From Homoserinimonas sp044769865 (GTDB taxonomy: Bacteria; Actinomycetota; Actinomycetes; Actinomycetales; Microbacteriaceae): DNA of 64,000 nt. The stretch spans positions 1,302,001 to 1,366,000 of the forward strand of contig NZ_JBIZWA010000001.1 in NCBI RefSeq assembly GCF_044769865.1, in the 5' to 3' direction. The notes under the pieces are model-generated. The model had not been told where the DNA came from and ran no database searches. It worked only from the letters and a program-made list of their open reading frames with translations. A program made the position numbers and the translations under genes. Position 1 is the stretch's first letter. Each line of letters begins with the position of its first letter. This document shows, in pieces, positions 51,098-60,070 of this stretch.

Positions 51098-52951
51098 ATG
51101 CCCGAGACGCTGACCCGACGTAACTTGCGTGCCCGCTCGAGAAGGCGCCGCGTGTTTCGCACTTGGTGGTTTTGGTCCCTAGTCGCGGTACTGATTGTCG
51201 CGTTGGGTCTCGCCGTCTGGTTGGGCCTGAAGGTGCTCCAGGCGAAGGACGAGCTGGAAGCTGCCCAAAGCAAGATCAGTGTTCTCGCGTCTCAGGCATC
51301 TGCATTCGACATCGATGCTGCCCTTATGACGTTCGACGAGGTATCCGAACACATCGACCACGCGGTCGAGGCGAGCAGTGACCCCGTTTGGCAGATCGCG
51401 GAGAAAATCCCGGGCGTCGGCGTCAATCTGAGTGCAGTCCGTGAGCTTTCCGGTGCCGTGCAGTTCATACTGAGCGACGTGGCAGCACCCCTCGTGGGTG
51501 TTGCCGGAAGCCTGGACCCCTCGAGCTTGGCACCAAAGGATGGCGCCATCGACATCCAGCCTTTCATCGATGCGGTCCCGGCCGTCGCGGAGGCGCGCCA
51601 CGGCCTGGACATGGCGGCTCCCCTTGTTGACGCCATAGAGACAGAAGGATCGGTCGCGCAAATAGTCGTGGCGCATTCGAAAGTCTCGGAGATGCTGGCG
51701 CAGATTGACCCTCTGCTGACGACTGCGAACACTCTCGTGCCTCTGCTTGCACCGACCCTCGGGTCTGAGGCACCGCGCAACTACGTGATCATGTTCCAGA
51801 ACCCGGCGGAGGTCCGGCCGCTCGGCGGCACCGCGCTGTCATTCGCGGTCATCAACATGGATCAGGGGCGAATTCAGCTGACAGATACCGTTCCCGCAGG
51901 GTTCGAGAACTTCCTTGTCGGGGGCGGCAACGTAGTGCCGATCCCGCCCGGCGTGGAGGCGCTGTACGGGCCTGGTGCGTTCGGCGCGTTCATCGCCAAC
52001 TCTACGATCCGCCCGAGCTTCACCTCGGCGGCCGAGATTACGCAGGCAACCTGGATTCGTGACCGCGGCTACGCCATAGATGGTGTGATCTCTATCGATC
52101 CCGTTGCACTTGGCTACATGCTGAGGGCGACCGGGCCGATCACGCTCTCAACCGGCGATGTGCTATCGAGCGAGACCGTTGTCCCGCTTCTGCTCAACCA
52201 GCTCTACCAGCGTTTCAACACGGGCGACAATGTCGCCGACAATGCCGCCCAGGACGTGGTCTACGGCGAAGCGGTTGGCGCGACGTTCGGCGCACTCACC
52301 GGAGGTGCACTCGACCCTATCCAGCTGGTGAGCGCGCTGATGCAGGGTTGGGAGGAGCGCCGCGTCATGTACTGGAGCGCACACGAGAACGAGCAGGCCA
52401 CCATCGCCTCGTTCGGCCTCAACGGAGAACTCCCCGTGAGCGATGAGGCAACAGAGCGCATCGGTGTCTACTTCAACGACAACGTGGGCTCAAAGCTCAA
52501 CTACTACCTGAACCAGGCCGTCACCCTCAGTACGGGCGCGTGCCGGGATGACGGGCGGGCGAACTATCGAGTCAGTATCGACCTCGCCAGCACTCTCACG
52601 CCAGAGGAGGCGCGCGGAATCTCACCTTCGATTGCTGGCCAGTGGAAGGCCGAAGGGCTTCGAAAAGGACAGCAGAGGATGCAGGTATTCCTGTACGCCC
52701 CGCCGGGTTCCACGATCACGGGTGCCACGGTCAACGGCCAGCCGGTGGAGCTCGCCCCGCACCACGACACCGACTACCCGGTGGGTAAGCTGACCGTGAC
52801 CATCGACCCGGCGGCATGGGCGACCTTGACCTTTGACGTCGTAGCTGCAGAGCCGGGCGAAAAGAAGCTCGAAGCCTTGGTCACTCCTATGGTCCACGCA
52901 ACCCCCATCGCGGAAGCGCCGCTGGACTGCGCTTCCGTCCCAGCTGCTTGA
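51098..52951 (+). CDS. DUF4012 membrane-anchored extracytoplasmic protein
   Basis: 617 residues. Arg-rich cytoplasmic start, one helix (FWSLVAVLIVALGLAVWLGL, ~26-46), then a large outside region. The DUF4012 core spans ~200-470: FQNPAEVRPLGGTALSFAVI, DTVPAGFENF, TWIRDRGYAIDGVISIDPVALGYML, ATGPITLSTGDVLSS. DUF4012 genes are common in actinobacterial polysaccharide clusters, but their role is not known; part of the fold resembles LytR-type sequence patterns, so glycan handling at the surface is plausible. ATG at 51098; an upstream TTG at 51086 is less likely. Overlaps the next gene by one base. Confidence 0.85.
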   Translation: MPETLTRRNLRARSRRRRVFRTWWFWSLVAVLIVALGLAVWLGLKVLQAKDELEAAQSKISVLASQASAFDIDAALMTFDEVSEHIDHAVEASSDPVWQIAEKIPGVGVNLSAVRELSGAVQFILSDVAAPLVGVAGSLDPSSLAPKDGAIDIQPFIDAVPAVAEARHGLDMAAPLVDAIETEGSVAQIVVAHSKVSEMLAQIDPLLTTANTLVPLLAPTLGSEAPRNYVIMFQNPAEVRPLGGTALSFAVINMDQGRIQLTDTVPAGFENFLVGGGNVVPIPPGVEALYGPGAFGAFIANSTIRPSFTSAAEITQATWIRDRGYAIDGVISIDPVALGYMLRATGPITLSTGDVLSSETVVPLLLNQLYQRFNTGDNVADNAAQDVVYGEAVGATFGALTGGALDPIQLVSALMQGWEERRVMYWSAHENEQATIASFGLNGELPVSDEATERIGVYFNDNVGSKLNYYLNQAVTLSTGACRDDGRANYRVSIDLASTLTPEEARGISPSIAGQWKAEGLRKGQQRMQVFLYAPPGSTITGATVNGQPVELAPHHDTDYPVGKLTVTIDPAAWATLTFDVVAAEPGEKKLEALVTPMVHATPIAEAPLDCASVPAA

Positions 52952-53451
52952 TGGACGAGGGGCCGCGGGCATCACGTTTCAGGCGTCGCCTGACCCTCGC
53001 CGCGCTTGTGCTCTACACCGGGCTGGTTCTGGTGATCACCTTGACGCCGCGCATGCCCGGTTCGGGATTCGTCTCGCGCGTCGTCGACCGCGTGCTCGAC
53101 TCGCTTCACGCCCGCGGGCTCTTCATGAGCGTTGACTTCCTAACGATCGAGTTCATCGGGAACATCCTGATGTTCGTGCCCTTAGGGATCTTTGCTGCGA
53201 TGCTCATCAGCGCCCGGTATTGGTGGACGCTGTTGTTCTTGGGGACGATGTTTTCCGGTTTCATCGAACTCGCGCAGCGACAGTTTCTGCCTGATCGTTA
53301 CCCTGAGATACGCGACCTGATCTCCAACTCGACCGGTTTCCTTATCGGCGCCACGATCGCCGTGGTGTTCCGTCTGCTCGTGGCGCATAGAGACCGCTTG
53401 GTAGAACGGGACAGGCTCGAGTTCGAGCAGCGCGCGCGCAGCGGACATTAA
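52951..53451 (+). CDS. VanZ-like membrane protein
   Basis: 166 residues, four helices. LVLYTGLVLVITLTPRMPG is the VanZ start, then FIGNILMFVPLGIFAAML and GFIELAQRQFLPDRYPEIRDLISNSTGFLIGA, the family signature (QxxLPxRxxxxxDLxxNxxG). VanZ is linked to glycopeptide resistance in some bacteria, but most homologues are of unknown function. ATG at 52951 shares a base with the DUF4012 stop (TGATG), so the two are coupled. Confidence 0.88.
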   Translation: MDEGPRASRFRRRLTLAALVLYTGLVLVITLTPRMPGSGFVSRVVDRVLDSLHARGLFMSVDFLTIEFIGNILMFVPLGIFAAMLISARYWWTLLFLGTMFSGFIELAQRQFLPDRYPEIRDLISNSTGFLIGATIAVVFRLLVAHRDRLVERDRLEFEQRARSGH

Positions 53452-53464
53452 AGACACACCTCGT

Positions 53465-53815
53465 CTAGCTCAGGCGCCGCAACCTCTCCGGCATCGGGAA
53501 CTCGAGCATGTACTCGACCAGCGGCACGTCGATCGCTCCCCAGTCTTCGCGCTTGACGCGGATCGCTTCGGTGGAGACTTCCGTGATCCGCACGCGCAGC
53601 CATCGACCGTCGTCGAGCTGCAGCTCGTAAGGCTCGGCGAGGTAGCCGATGCCCATCGCGTCCAGCGTTTCCTCGGCAGTGAACCAGTCGACTGGGCCGG
53701 TGATCTCACGCCCCAGGAGGTCCACGGCGACGAACCCCTCACCTTCGGGTCGCATCCAGCCGAGCCGCTCGCGATCGCCGCGCCGGTGTTCTATCCAGTC
53801 GGGGTTGAGGGGCAC
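53465..53815 (-). CDS. Conserved hypothetical protein, 116 residues
   Basis: Soluble and acidic: NPDWIEHRRGDRERLGWM, then FVAVDLLGREITGPVDWF-AEETLD, LRVRITEVSTEAIRVKREDWGA, and an end EFPMPERLRRL. It is a compact actinobacterial protein of unknown function, with no catalytic motif. Start GTG at 53815. It converges with the VanZ gene. Confidence 0.7.
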   Translation of the reverse strand: MPLNPDWIEHRRGDRERLGWMRPEGEGFVAVDLLGREITGPVDWFTAEETLDAMGIGYLAEPYELQLDDGRWLRVRITEVSTEAIRVKREDWGAIDVPLVEYMLEFPMPERLRRLS

Positions 53816-54029
53816 CAGCCGAGGCTACCGCGCCTCGGCGCGACGAGGGCCGGTTCCCCGCCCCGACATGTCGTCCGGGTGAACTCTCCGTGACGCAACA
53901 TATGAGCACTTGTCCGTGTCGGCGGCCTGCGTTAGCGTCGCCTTGTCCCCCACTCGGGGAACCCCCAGACGGGGGAGTGAGCTTGCGCGTCGCACCGCTG
54001 GGACGCGCGTGACTTGGAGACGCATACCC
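53816..54029. promoter_or_regulatory. Divergent gap upstream of the nuclease gene
   Basis: 214 bp. Two small hairpins stand side by side at about 53947-53974: CCCC-ACTC-GGGG-like and CCCCC-AGAC-GGGGG. GGAG (54016-54019) is the likely ribosome site, 10 nt before the ATG. The hairpins may be a leader structure; no known family was recognised. Confidence 0.4.
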
Positions 54030-57000
54030 ATGCAGAAGCCCGCCGATTCGGCCCCCACGCATCGCTCAGCACGGAGGGGCCGGCTCGCGGCCCTCGCATC
54101 CGCCAGTGCTCTCACGCTCCTCTTCTCCGGCTTGGGCGCGACGAGCGCCACCGCCGCCGAGGTCACGCACTCGATCGCCGACGTGCAGGGCGCGGGCGCG
54201 AGCAGCCCACTCGTCGGCCAGACGGTCACGGTCGAGGGCGTCGTCACGGCCGACTATCGCGGCGCATCCGGCTACCGCGGCATGGTCATCCAGACCCAGG
54301 GCTCCGGCGGGGCGACGGATGCCACGCCCGGCGTCTCCGACGGCATCTTCGTCTTCCTCTCCAACGCGAACCCGGCTGTCGCGATCGGCGACCTTGTGCG
54401 GGTGACGGGCCCTGTCAGCGAGTACTTCGGGCTCACCCAGGTCAGCGCGACCGCCGCCGCCGCAACAGAACTCGTCGAGCAGGCCGTCGGCGTGCCCGAG
54501 GCGGCGCCGCTTGCCGACACGGTGGTCGGCGACGCGCGCGAGGCCTATGAGAGCCAGCTCGTCGCACCAACGGGCGACTACCTCGTCAGCTCGAGCCACC
54601 AGCTCTACAACTTCGGCACGCTCTGGCTCAATGTCGGCGACCTCGCCGTCAAGAGCACCGAGACGACGGATGCCGGCCCCGCCGCAGACGCGATCGCCGC
54701 CGCCAACAGGGCCAACCGCATCCTGCTTGACGACGGCTACAGCATCCAGGTCAACAACAACTCGCACCCGGGCGACCAGCCCTACTTCACGGCCAACGAG
54801 GTGGTGCGTAACGGCGACGCCGTCGACTTCACGACGCCGTTCATCCTCTCCTATGGTTTCGACGACTGGCGCCTCCAGCCGACGACGCCGCTGACCGACG
54901 CGAGCCCGGCTGAGGTGAAGCCCACCTTCACGACGAACAACCCGCGCCCGGCGACAGCGCCCGAGGTCGGCGGCGACTTCCAGGTAGGCAGCTTCAACGT
55001 CTACAACTACTTCACGACGCTGCGCTCCGAGAACTCGGATGCCCGCGGCGCCAGCACGGCCGAAGCCTTCGAGATCCAGAAGGGCAAGATCGTCGCGGCG
55101 ATCAACGGGCTCGGCGCCGAGGTCGTGGCACTGCAGGAGATCGAGAACTCGGTCAAGCTGGGCGAGCCGCTCGATGAGGCGCTCGCCGACCTGGTCGACG
55201 GGCTGAACGCCGCTGCCGGCGCGGGAACCTGGGACTACGTGCGCACGCCCGCAGCGCTTGCAGACCCTGCGATCACCGACTTCATCTCCAACGCGATCAT
55301 CTACCAGCCGGCCGCGGTAACGCCGGTCGGTGACTCCTTCACCGACCTCGACCCCGTGTGGGACATTGCACGCAAGCCGGTCGCGCAGACCTTCGAGTCG
55401 GTCGGCACCGACAAGGTCTTCACGGTCATCGCGAACCACTTCAAGTCGAAGGGCGGAGACGGTGAGGAGCCCGCCGATGGGCAGGGCCAGTTCAATGCGG
55501 AGCGCGTGGCGATGTCGGAGCGTCTCGCGGCGATCGTCGACGGCATCGCGGCCGACCCGGAGAAGTCCGAAGACGTCTTCCTGATCGGCGACTTCAACGC
55601 TTACACGGAAGAAGACCCCATCCAGGTGCTCACGAGTGCCGGCTATGTCGACCTCGTCGCAGCGCGCACCGTCGGGCAGTACACCTATACCTTCGATGGC
55701 GAACTCGGCTCGCTCGACCACATCCTCGCCACCCCGTCGCTCGCGGAGTATGTGACGGGTGCGGGCGTCTGGTCGATCAACTCTCCCGAGTGGTCCGACC
55801 GCGGCTACTCCTTTGGCGCGGCCGAGGCGGGCACGGTCTATCGCTCGAGCGACCACGACCCCATCGTCGTGGGCCTCAGCGCTGAGCTCGCCCCCGTCGA
55901 GATCGACATCCTCTCGATCAGCGACTTCCACGGCCGACTCGGCGCCGCGGCTCAGCTCGGTGGAATGGTGAATGCCTACCGCGCCGCGAACCCGAACACG
56001 TCGTTCGTGAGTGGCGGCGACTCGATCGGTGCCTCCACCTTCGACTCCTTCATCCAGCAGGACCAGCCGACGATCGATGTGCTCAATGAGATCGGTCTCG
56101 ACGCGAGCGCGCTCGGCAACCACGAGTTCGACCAGGGTCGCGCCGACGTCGACGACCGGGTGCTCCCCGCGGTCGACTGGCCCTACCTCGCGGCGAACCT
56201 CTACGACACCGCGACGGGCGAGCCCGCCTACGAGGAGTTCTTCGTGCAGGAGTTCGACGGCGTGCGTGTCGGCTACATCGGCGCCATGACGGAAGACTTG
56301 CCGGAGCTCGTGAGCCCCGACGGCATCGACACCCTTGAGGTGCGTCCCATCATCAGTGAGGTCAACCGGGTCGCCGGCGAACTCACGGATGGCGATGACG
56401 CCAACGGCGAGGCCGACGTGCTGGTGCTCCTTGTGCACGAGGGTGCGGCTTCGGCCGACATCGCTGCGTCGACGGATGACTCGGACTTCGGTCAGATCGT
56501 CACCGAGCTCAGCCCCGAGGTCGACGCCATCGTCGCCGGCCACACGCACCTCGTCTACGACCACGAGGTCGAGGTCGAGGGCATGGACCGCCCGCGTCTC
56601 GTCGTCGGCTCCGGCCAGTACGGCGAGAACTTCGGCCACTTCGACCTCACGGTCGACCCGGAGACGGGCGAGATCGTCGAGTTCAGTGCCGAGGTGCTGC
56701 CGCTCACCGGCTTCGAGCCCGACCCCGAGGTTGCGGCGATCGTCGCCGAGGCTGAGGCCATCGCCGACGAACTCGGCTCGGTCAGCGTGGGGCAGATCGA
56801 GGAGTCGCTGACCCGCGCAGTGCAGTCGACCGGTTCCGAGAACCGGGGCGGCGAGTCCACCCTCGGCAACTTCGTCGCCGACGTGCAGCTGTGGGCCGCG
56901 AGCGAACTGGGTGCCGAGATCGCCTTCATGAACCCGGGCGGCCTGCGCGCCGACCTCGTCTACGAGTCGAGCGGCGAGGGCGACCCCGACGGCAACGTCA

Positions 57001-58070
57001 CCTACGCGGAGGCCGCCGCCGTGCAGCCCTTCGCCAACACCCTGACGACGCTGACCCTCACGGGGGAGCAGATCGAAGCGGTGCTCGAGGAGCAGTGGCA
57101 GCCGGAGGGCGCGGCGCGTCCATTCCTCAAGCTCGGTGTCTCCGCGGGGCTCGCCTACACCTACGACCCCACGGCCGCGCAGGGTGAGCGCATCACGTCG
57201 ATCACCCTCAACGGTGAGCCGCTCGATCCGGCTGCCAGCTACCGGGTCGTGGCGAACTCCTTCCTCGCGGCGGGCGGCGACAACTTCGCCACCCTCGCCG
57301 AAGGTGCCAGCCCCGCCGACTCGGGTCGCATCGACCTGCAGGCCATGGTCGACTACTTCGAGCAGAACGAGGTCATCGGCGTCGACTACGAGCAGCGCGC
57401 CATCGGCGTCACCTTCTCCGCCCCCGGCCCCTACGCGGCCGGCGATCAGGTCACCCTCGACCTGAGCTCCCTGATCTTCAGCCAGGGTGGGCCCGCGGAT
57501 GCCACGGTCGAGGTGTCGCTCGACGGCGAGGTGCTCGCCACCGCTCCCATCGACCCGACGATCGTCGACACGACCGACGAGCAGGGCAGGGCATCCGTCA
57601 CCGTCACGATCCCGGCCGGACTCTCGGGAGCCCAGTCGCTCGTGGTGTCGGTGCCGCAGACCGGCACGAGCATCGCGGTGCCGATCGAGCTCGCGGACGA
57701 CCCCGCCGAGGAGGCCATCGAGTCGCTCAAGGAGCCCCGCATCACGGGTGCTGTGCGAGTCGGCAAGACGGTCAGCGTCAACGAGGGTCGCTGGAGCGTG
57801 CCCGGTGTCGAGTTCAGCTACCAGTGGAACCGCGACGGCGAACCCATCGAGGGCGCGACGAGTGAGCGCTACCGGATCGTGGCGGCGGATGCCGGCAGCG
57901 ACCTGAGCGTCACCGTCACGGCCAGCGCGGAGGGCTACAGCGACGGCTCAGCCACTTCGGCTGAGCGAGAGGTGAAGCCCGCACCGCGCGGATTCTTCGG
58001 AGCCATCGCGGCAGCGATCGAAGACGCGCTCGCCGAGCTCGCTGACCTCCTGGAGTGGCTCTTCGGCTGA
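54030..58070 (+). CDS. Secreted ExeM/NucH endonuclease joined to a 5'-nucleotidase
   Basis: 1,346 residues. Signal peptide ending near SATAAE (~43). OB-fold/NucH region ~50-300; endonuclease/exonuclease/phosphatase domain ~314-620 (FQVGSFNVYNYFTTL, VALQEIENS, LIGDFNAY, SLDHILAT, SSDHDPIV). Metallophosphoesterase ~624-870 (LSISDFHG, SGGDSIG, GNHEFD, AGHTHLVYDH); 5'-nucleotidase C-terminal domain ~920-1110 (ENRGGESTLGNFVADV, FMNPGGLR). Two Ig-like modules and an amphipathic helix end it, with no LPXTG. Together it could cut extracellular DNA and strip phosphate from the nucleotides. Confidence 0.93.
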   Translation: MQKPADSAPTHRSARRGRLAALASASALTLLFSGLGATSATAAEVTHSIADVQGAGASSPLVGQTVTVEGVVTADYRGASGYRGMVIQTQGSGGATDATPGVSDGIFVFLSNANPAVAIGDLVRVTGPVSEYFGLTQVSATAAAATELVEQAVGVPEAAPLADTVVGDAREAYESQLVAPTGDYLVSSSHQLYNFGTLWLNVGDLAVKSTETTDAGPAADAIAAANRANRILLDDGYSIQVNNNSHPGDQPYFTANEVVRNGDAVDFTTPFILSYGFDDWRLQPTTPLTDASPAEVKPTFTTNNPRPATAPEVGGDFQVGSFNVYNYFTTLRSENSDARGASTAEAFEIQKGKIVAAINGLGAEVVALQEIENSVKLGEPLDEALADLVDGLNAAAGAGTWDYVRTPAALADPAITDFISNAIIYQPAAVTPVGDSFTDLDPVWDIARKPVAQTFESVGTDKVFTVIANHFKSKGGDGEEPADGQGQFNAERVAMSERLAAIVDGIAADPEKSEDVFLIGDFNAYTEEDPIQVLTSAGYVDLVAARTVGQYTYTFDGELGSLDHILATPSLAEYVTGAGVWSINSPEWSDRGYSFGAAEAGTVYRSSDHDPIVVGLSAELAPVEIDILSISDFHGRLGAAAQLGGMVNAYRAANPNTSFVSGGDSIGASTFDSFIQQDQPTIDVLNEIGLDASALGNHEFDQGRADVDDRVLPAVDWPYLAANLYDTATGEPAYEEFFVQEFDGVRVGYIGAMTEDLPELVSPDGIDTLEVRPIISEVNRVAGELTDGDDANGEADVLVLLVHEGAASADIAASTDDSDFGQIVTELSPEVDAIVAGHTHLVYDHEVEVEGMDRPRLVVGSGQYGENFGHFDLTVDPETGEIVEFSAEVLPLTGFEPDPEVAAIVAEAEAIADELGSVSVGQIEESLTRAVQSTGSENRGGESTLGNFVADVQLWAASELGAEIAFMNPGGLRADLVYESSGEGDPDGNVTYAEAAAVQPFANTLTTLTLTGEQIEAVLEEQWQPEGAARPFLKLGVSAGLAYTYDPTAAQGERITSITLNGEPLDPAASYRVVANSFLAAGGDNFATLAEGASPADSGRIDLQAMVDYFEQNEVIGVDYEQRAIGVTFSAPGPYAAGDQVTLDLSSLIFSQGGPADATVEVSLDGEVLATAPIDPTIVDTTDEQGRASVTVTIPAGLSGAQSLVVSVPQTGTSIAVPIELADDPAEEAIESLKEPRITGAVRVGKTVSVNEGRWSVPGVEFSYQWNRDGEPIEGATSERYRIVAADAGSDLSVTVTASAEGYSDGSATSAEREVKPAPRGFFGAIAAAIEDALAELADLLEWLFG

Positions 58071-58102
58071 CCCGCACGGCTTGGGTAGCGCAGCGTTCTC
58101 GC

Positions 58103-58131
58103 GGGTTGAACAGCGCAGCGTATCGAAACCC
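58103..58131. repeat. REP-like intergenic repeat, copy 2
   Basis: The element runs GGGTTGAACAGCGCAGCG then TATCGAAACCC, with complementary ends (GGGTT/AACCC). It shares both ends with the copy at 36177-36211. A partial second copy (GGGTAGCGCAGCG) precedes it at 58083. Confidence 0.6.
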
Positions 58132-58143
58132 AGCCGCATAGAA

Positions 58144-58189
58144 CCCGGCAGTGGCCGGTCTCCCCATAGGGAGGCCGGCCATCGCCGGG
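58144..58189 (+). terminator. Long hairpin after the nuclease gene
   Basis: Three nested perfect stems: CCCGGC/GCCGGG (58144-58149, 58184-58189), GGCCGG/CCGGCC (58053-type positions 58153-58158, 58175-58180) and CTCCC/GGGAG (58160-58164, 58169-58173) round a CATA loop. About 20 bp overall, without a T tract. Probable terminator of the nuclease gene. Confidence 0.65.
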
Positions 58190-58316
58190 TCACGGTGCTG
58201 CAGTCATTCGGGCGCAAACCCTTGTATCGGTGCCGCAGCGTGGGTAACGTGACGACACTCGCGCGACGGCGTTTTCGGACTGCCACGGGGTTCCGCTCAA
58301 TGAGGAGTCGAGAGCC

Positions 58317-59084
58317 ATGGCTACACGTGAACTGTCATCTGGCCTTCTGAAGGGTGCAGCAACGTTGGGTGCCGCCGCCCTGCTGATGTTTGGTGCGGCC
58401 GCTCCGGCTGCAGCGGCGGTGGATGCCGTGTCTCCCGATGTGGGCCCGGTGGCGGGCGGTAATACCGTGACGATCACGGGTGATTGCTTCGCGGGGGCGA
58501 CGGAGGTGTCGTTCGGCGGTGTTCCTGCACCCGCGTTCGCGGTAGTGAGTGACACGACGGTCACGGCCACTGTCCCGCCCGGTGCGAGTGGCACGGTCGA
58601 CGTTGCGGTCTCAGGGGCGGGCGCCTGTGGAGTGAGTGAGCTGCCGGATGGCTACCGCTACACAAGCAACCCGATCATCTGGGCGCTTTCGCCTGCGGAG
58701 GGTCCGGTGGCGGGTGGCACAGCGGTGACGATCGAGGGGGCGAATCTCGCCGGAGTGACGGCGGTCTACTTCGGCGGTGTCGAGATCGCCGACTTCACGC
58801 TCGTGAGTTCCACACAGATCGTCGTGTTCTCGCCCCCCGGCGCGGTCGGCACGGTCGATGTCGTCGCGGAGGGCCCGTATGGCTCGTCGACCGCGCCCTT
58901 CTCGTATGTGCAGCCGGGTGGCGGTGCGCCGCTCGCGCAGCGAGTAGCCGCTAGCGCGATTGCGTTCGCAACGGATCGCATCCGCCTTCGGCTCGCGATT
59001 CGGTTCTTGCGGAGTGGGGGTTCGGCAACGGTGTCCGTCCGTAACCTTTTGCCGCTGCGCAGCATGCAAAGTTATGGTGTGTAG
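58317..59084 (+). CDS. Secreted protein with two IPT/TIG domains, odd C-terminus
   Basis: 255 residues. Signal peptide to about AAPAAAA (~34), then two IPT/TIG modules: ~36-120 (SPDVGPVAGGNTVTITGD) and ~122-200 (SPAEGPVAGGTAVTIEG). The module ends at VQPGGGAPLA. The last ~45 residues are Arg-rich and unlike IPT, with no LPXTG, and their DNA overlaps the cysK promoter. A shifted frame would stop within a few codons of PGGGAPLA. A lost or frameshifted end is likely. AGGAG (58302-58306) precedes the ATG. Confidence 0.75.
   Translation: MATRELSSGLLKGAATLGAAALLMFGAAAPAAAAVDAVSPDVGPVAGGNTVTITGDCFAGATEVSFGGVPAPAFAVVSDTTVTATVPPGASGTVDVAVSGAGACGVSELPDGYRYTSNPIIWALSPAEGPVAGGTAVTIEGANLAGVTAVYFGGVEIADFTLVSSTQIVVFSPPGAVGTVDVVAEGPYGSSTAPFSYVQPGGGAPLAQRVAASAIAFATDRIRLRLAIRFLRSGGSATVSVRNLLPLRSMQSYGV
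59048..59078 (+). promoter_or_regulatory. Candidate cysK promoter with inverted repeat
   Basis: TTGCCG (59049-59054) and TATGGT (59073-59078) are 18 bp apart and 36 bp before the cysK ATG. TTTGC (59048-59052) and GCAAA (59066-59070) form an inverted repeat in the spacer, with the palindrome GCTGCGCAGC inside it. Regulator unknown; sulphur control is possible. Confidence 0.5.
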
Positions 59085-59114
59085 CGTCCCCTCCCCTCGA
59101 CGGAAGCAGCTCAC

Positions 59115-60050
59115 ATGGCACGCATCTACGACAACGTCACCGACCTCATCGGCAACACACCGCTCGTGCGCCTCAACCGGGTGACGTATGGCGCGGAAGC
59201 GACCGTGCTCGCCAAGCTCGAGTTCTACAACCCGGCCAACAGCGTGAAGGACCGCATCGGCGCTGCGATCATCGACGCGGCCGAGGCATCCGGAGCCCTC
59301 AAGCCGGGCGGCACCATCGTCGAGGGCACGAGCGGCAACACCGGCATCGCCCTCGCCATGGTGGGCGCGGCGCGCGGCTACAAGGTCATCATCACCATGC
59401 CGGAGACCATGTCGAAGGAGCGCCGCGGCGTCATCCGCGCCTTCGGTGCCGAGATCGTGCTCACCCCCGGCTCCGAGGGCATGAAGGGCGCCGTCGCCAA
59501 GGCGCAGGAGATCGTCGCCAACACGCCCAACGCGGTGTGGGCCGACCAGTTCGGCAACCAGGCCAACGCGGAGATCCACCGCAAGACCACCGGTGAGGAG
59601 ATCTGGGCCGACACCGACGGCGGCATCGACATCCTCATCTCCGGCATCGGCACGGGCGGCACCATCACGGGCGCCGGCGGCCTGCTCAAGGAGCGCAAGC
59701 CCGAGCTGAAGGTCGTCGCCGTCGAGCCGGTCGACTCGCCGCTGCTCACGGAGGGCAAGGCCGGCCCCCACAAGATCCAGGGCCTCGGCGCCAACTTCGT
59801 GCCCGAGGTGCTCAACCGCGAGGTCTACGACGAGGTCATCGACGTGACCCTCGACGAGTCGCTCGACTTCGCCCGCCGCCTCGCCGCCGAAGAAGGCATC
59901 TTCGTGGGCATCTCCTCCGGTGCCGCCGTCAGCGCCGCCGTGCAGGTCGCCAAGCGCCCCGAGAACGCCGGCAAGACCATCGTCGTCGTGGTCCCCGACT
60001 TCGGGGAGCGCTACCTCTCCACCGTGCTCTTCGAACACCTGCAGGACTAA
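59115..60050 (+). CDS. cysK: Cysteine synthase A (O-acetylserine sulfhydrylase)
   Basis: 311 residues. PLP enzyme joining O-acetylserine and sulfide to cysteine. IYDNVTDLIGNTPLVRLNRV, the PLP Lys in NPANSVKDRIGAAI (~45), GTSGNTGIALAM, and GIGTGGTITGAG are the family marks. It is followed by a terminator, a 245-bp structured gap and cysE, whose product supplies O-acetylserine. Confidence 0.97.
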   Translation: MARIYDNVTDLIGNTPLVRLNRVTYGAEATVLAKLEFYNPANSVKDRIGAAIIDAAEASGALKPGGTIVEGTSGNTGIALAMVGAARGYKVIITMPETMSKERRGVIRAFGAEIVLTPGSEGMKGAVAKAQEIVANTPNAVWADQFGNQANAEIHRKTTGEEIWADTDGGIDILISGIGTGGTITGAGGLLKERKPELKVVAVEPVDSPLLTEGKAGPHKIQGLGANFVPEVLNREVYDEVIDVTLDESLDFARRLAAEEGIFVGISSGAAVSAAVQVAKRPENAGKTIVVVVPDFGERYLSTVLFEHLQD

Positions 60051-60070
60051 GTGCCGACACCAGGCGTCAT

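Noticed and set aside
54066..56639. 857-residue minus-strand frame opposite the nuclease gene
   Set aside because: Same kind of shadow; the + strand carries unmistakable nuclease and nucleotidase motifs.
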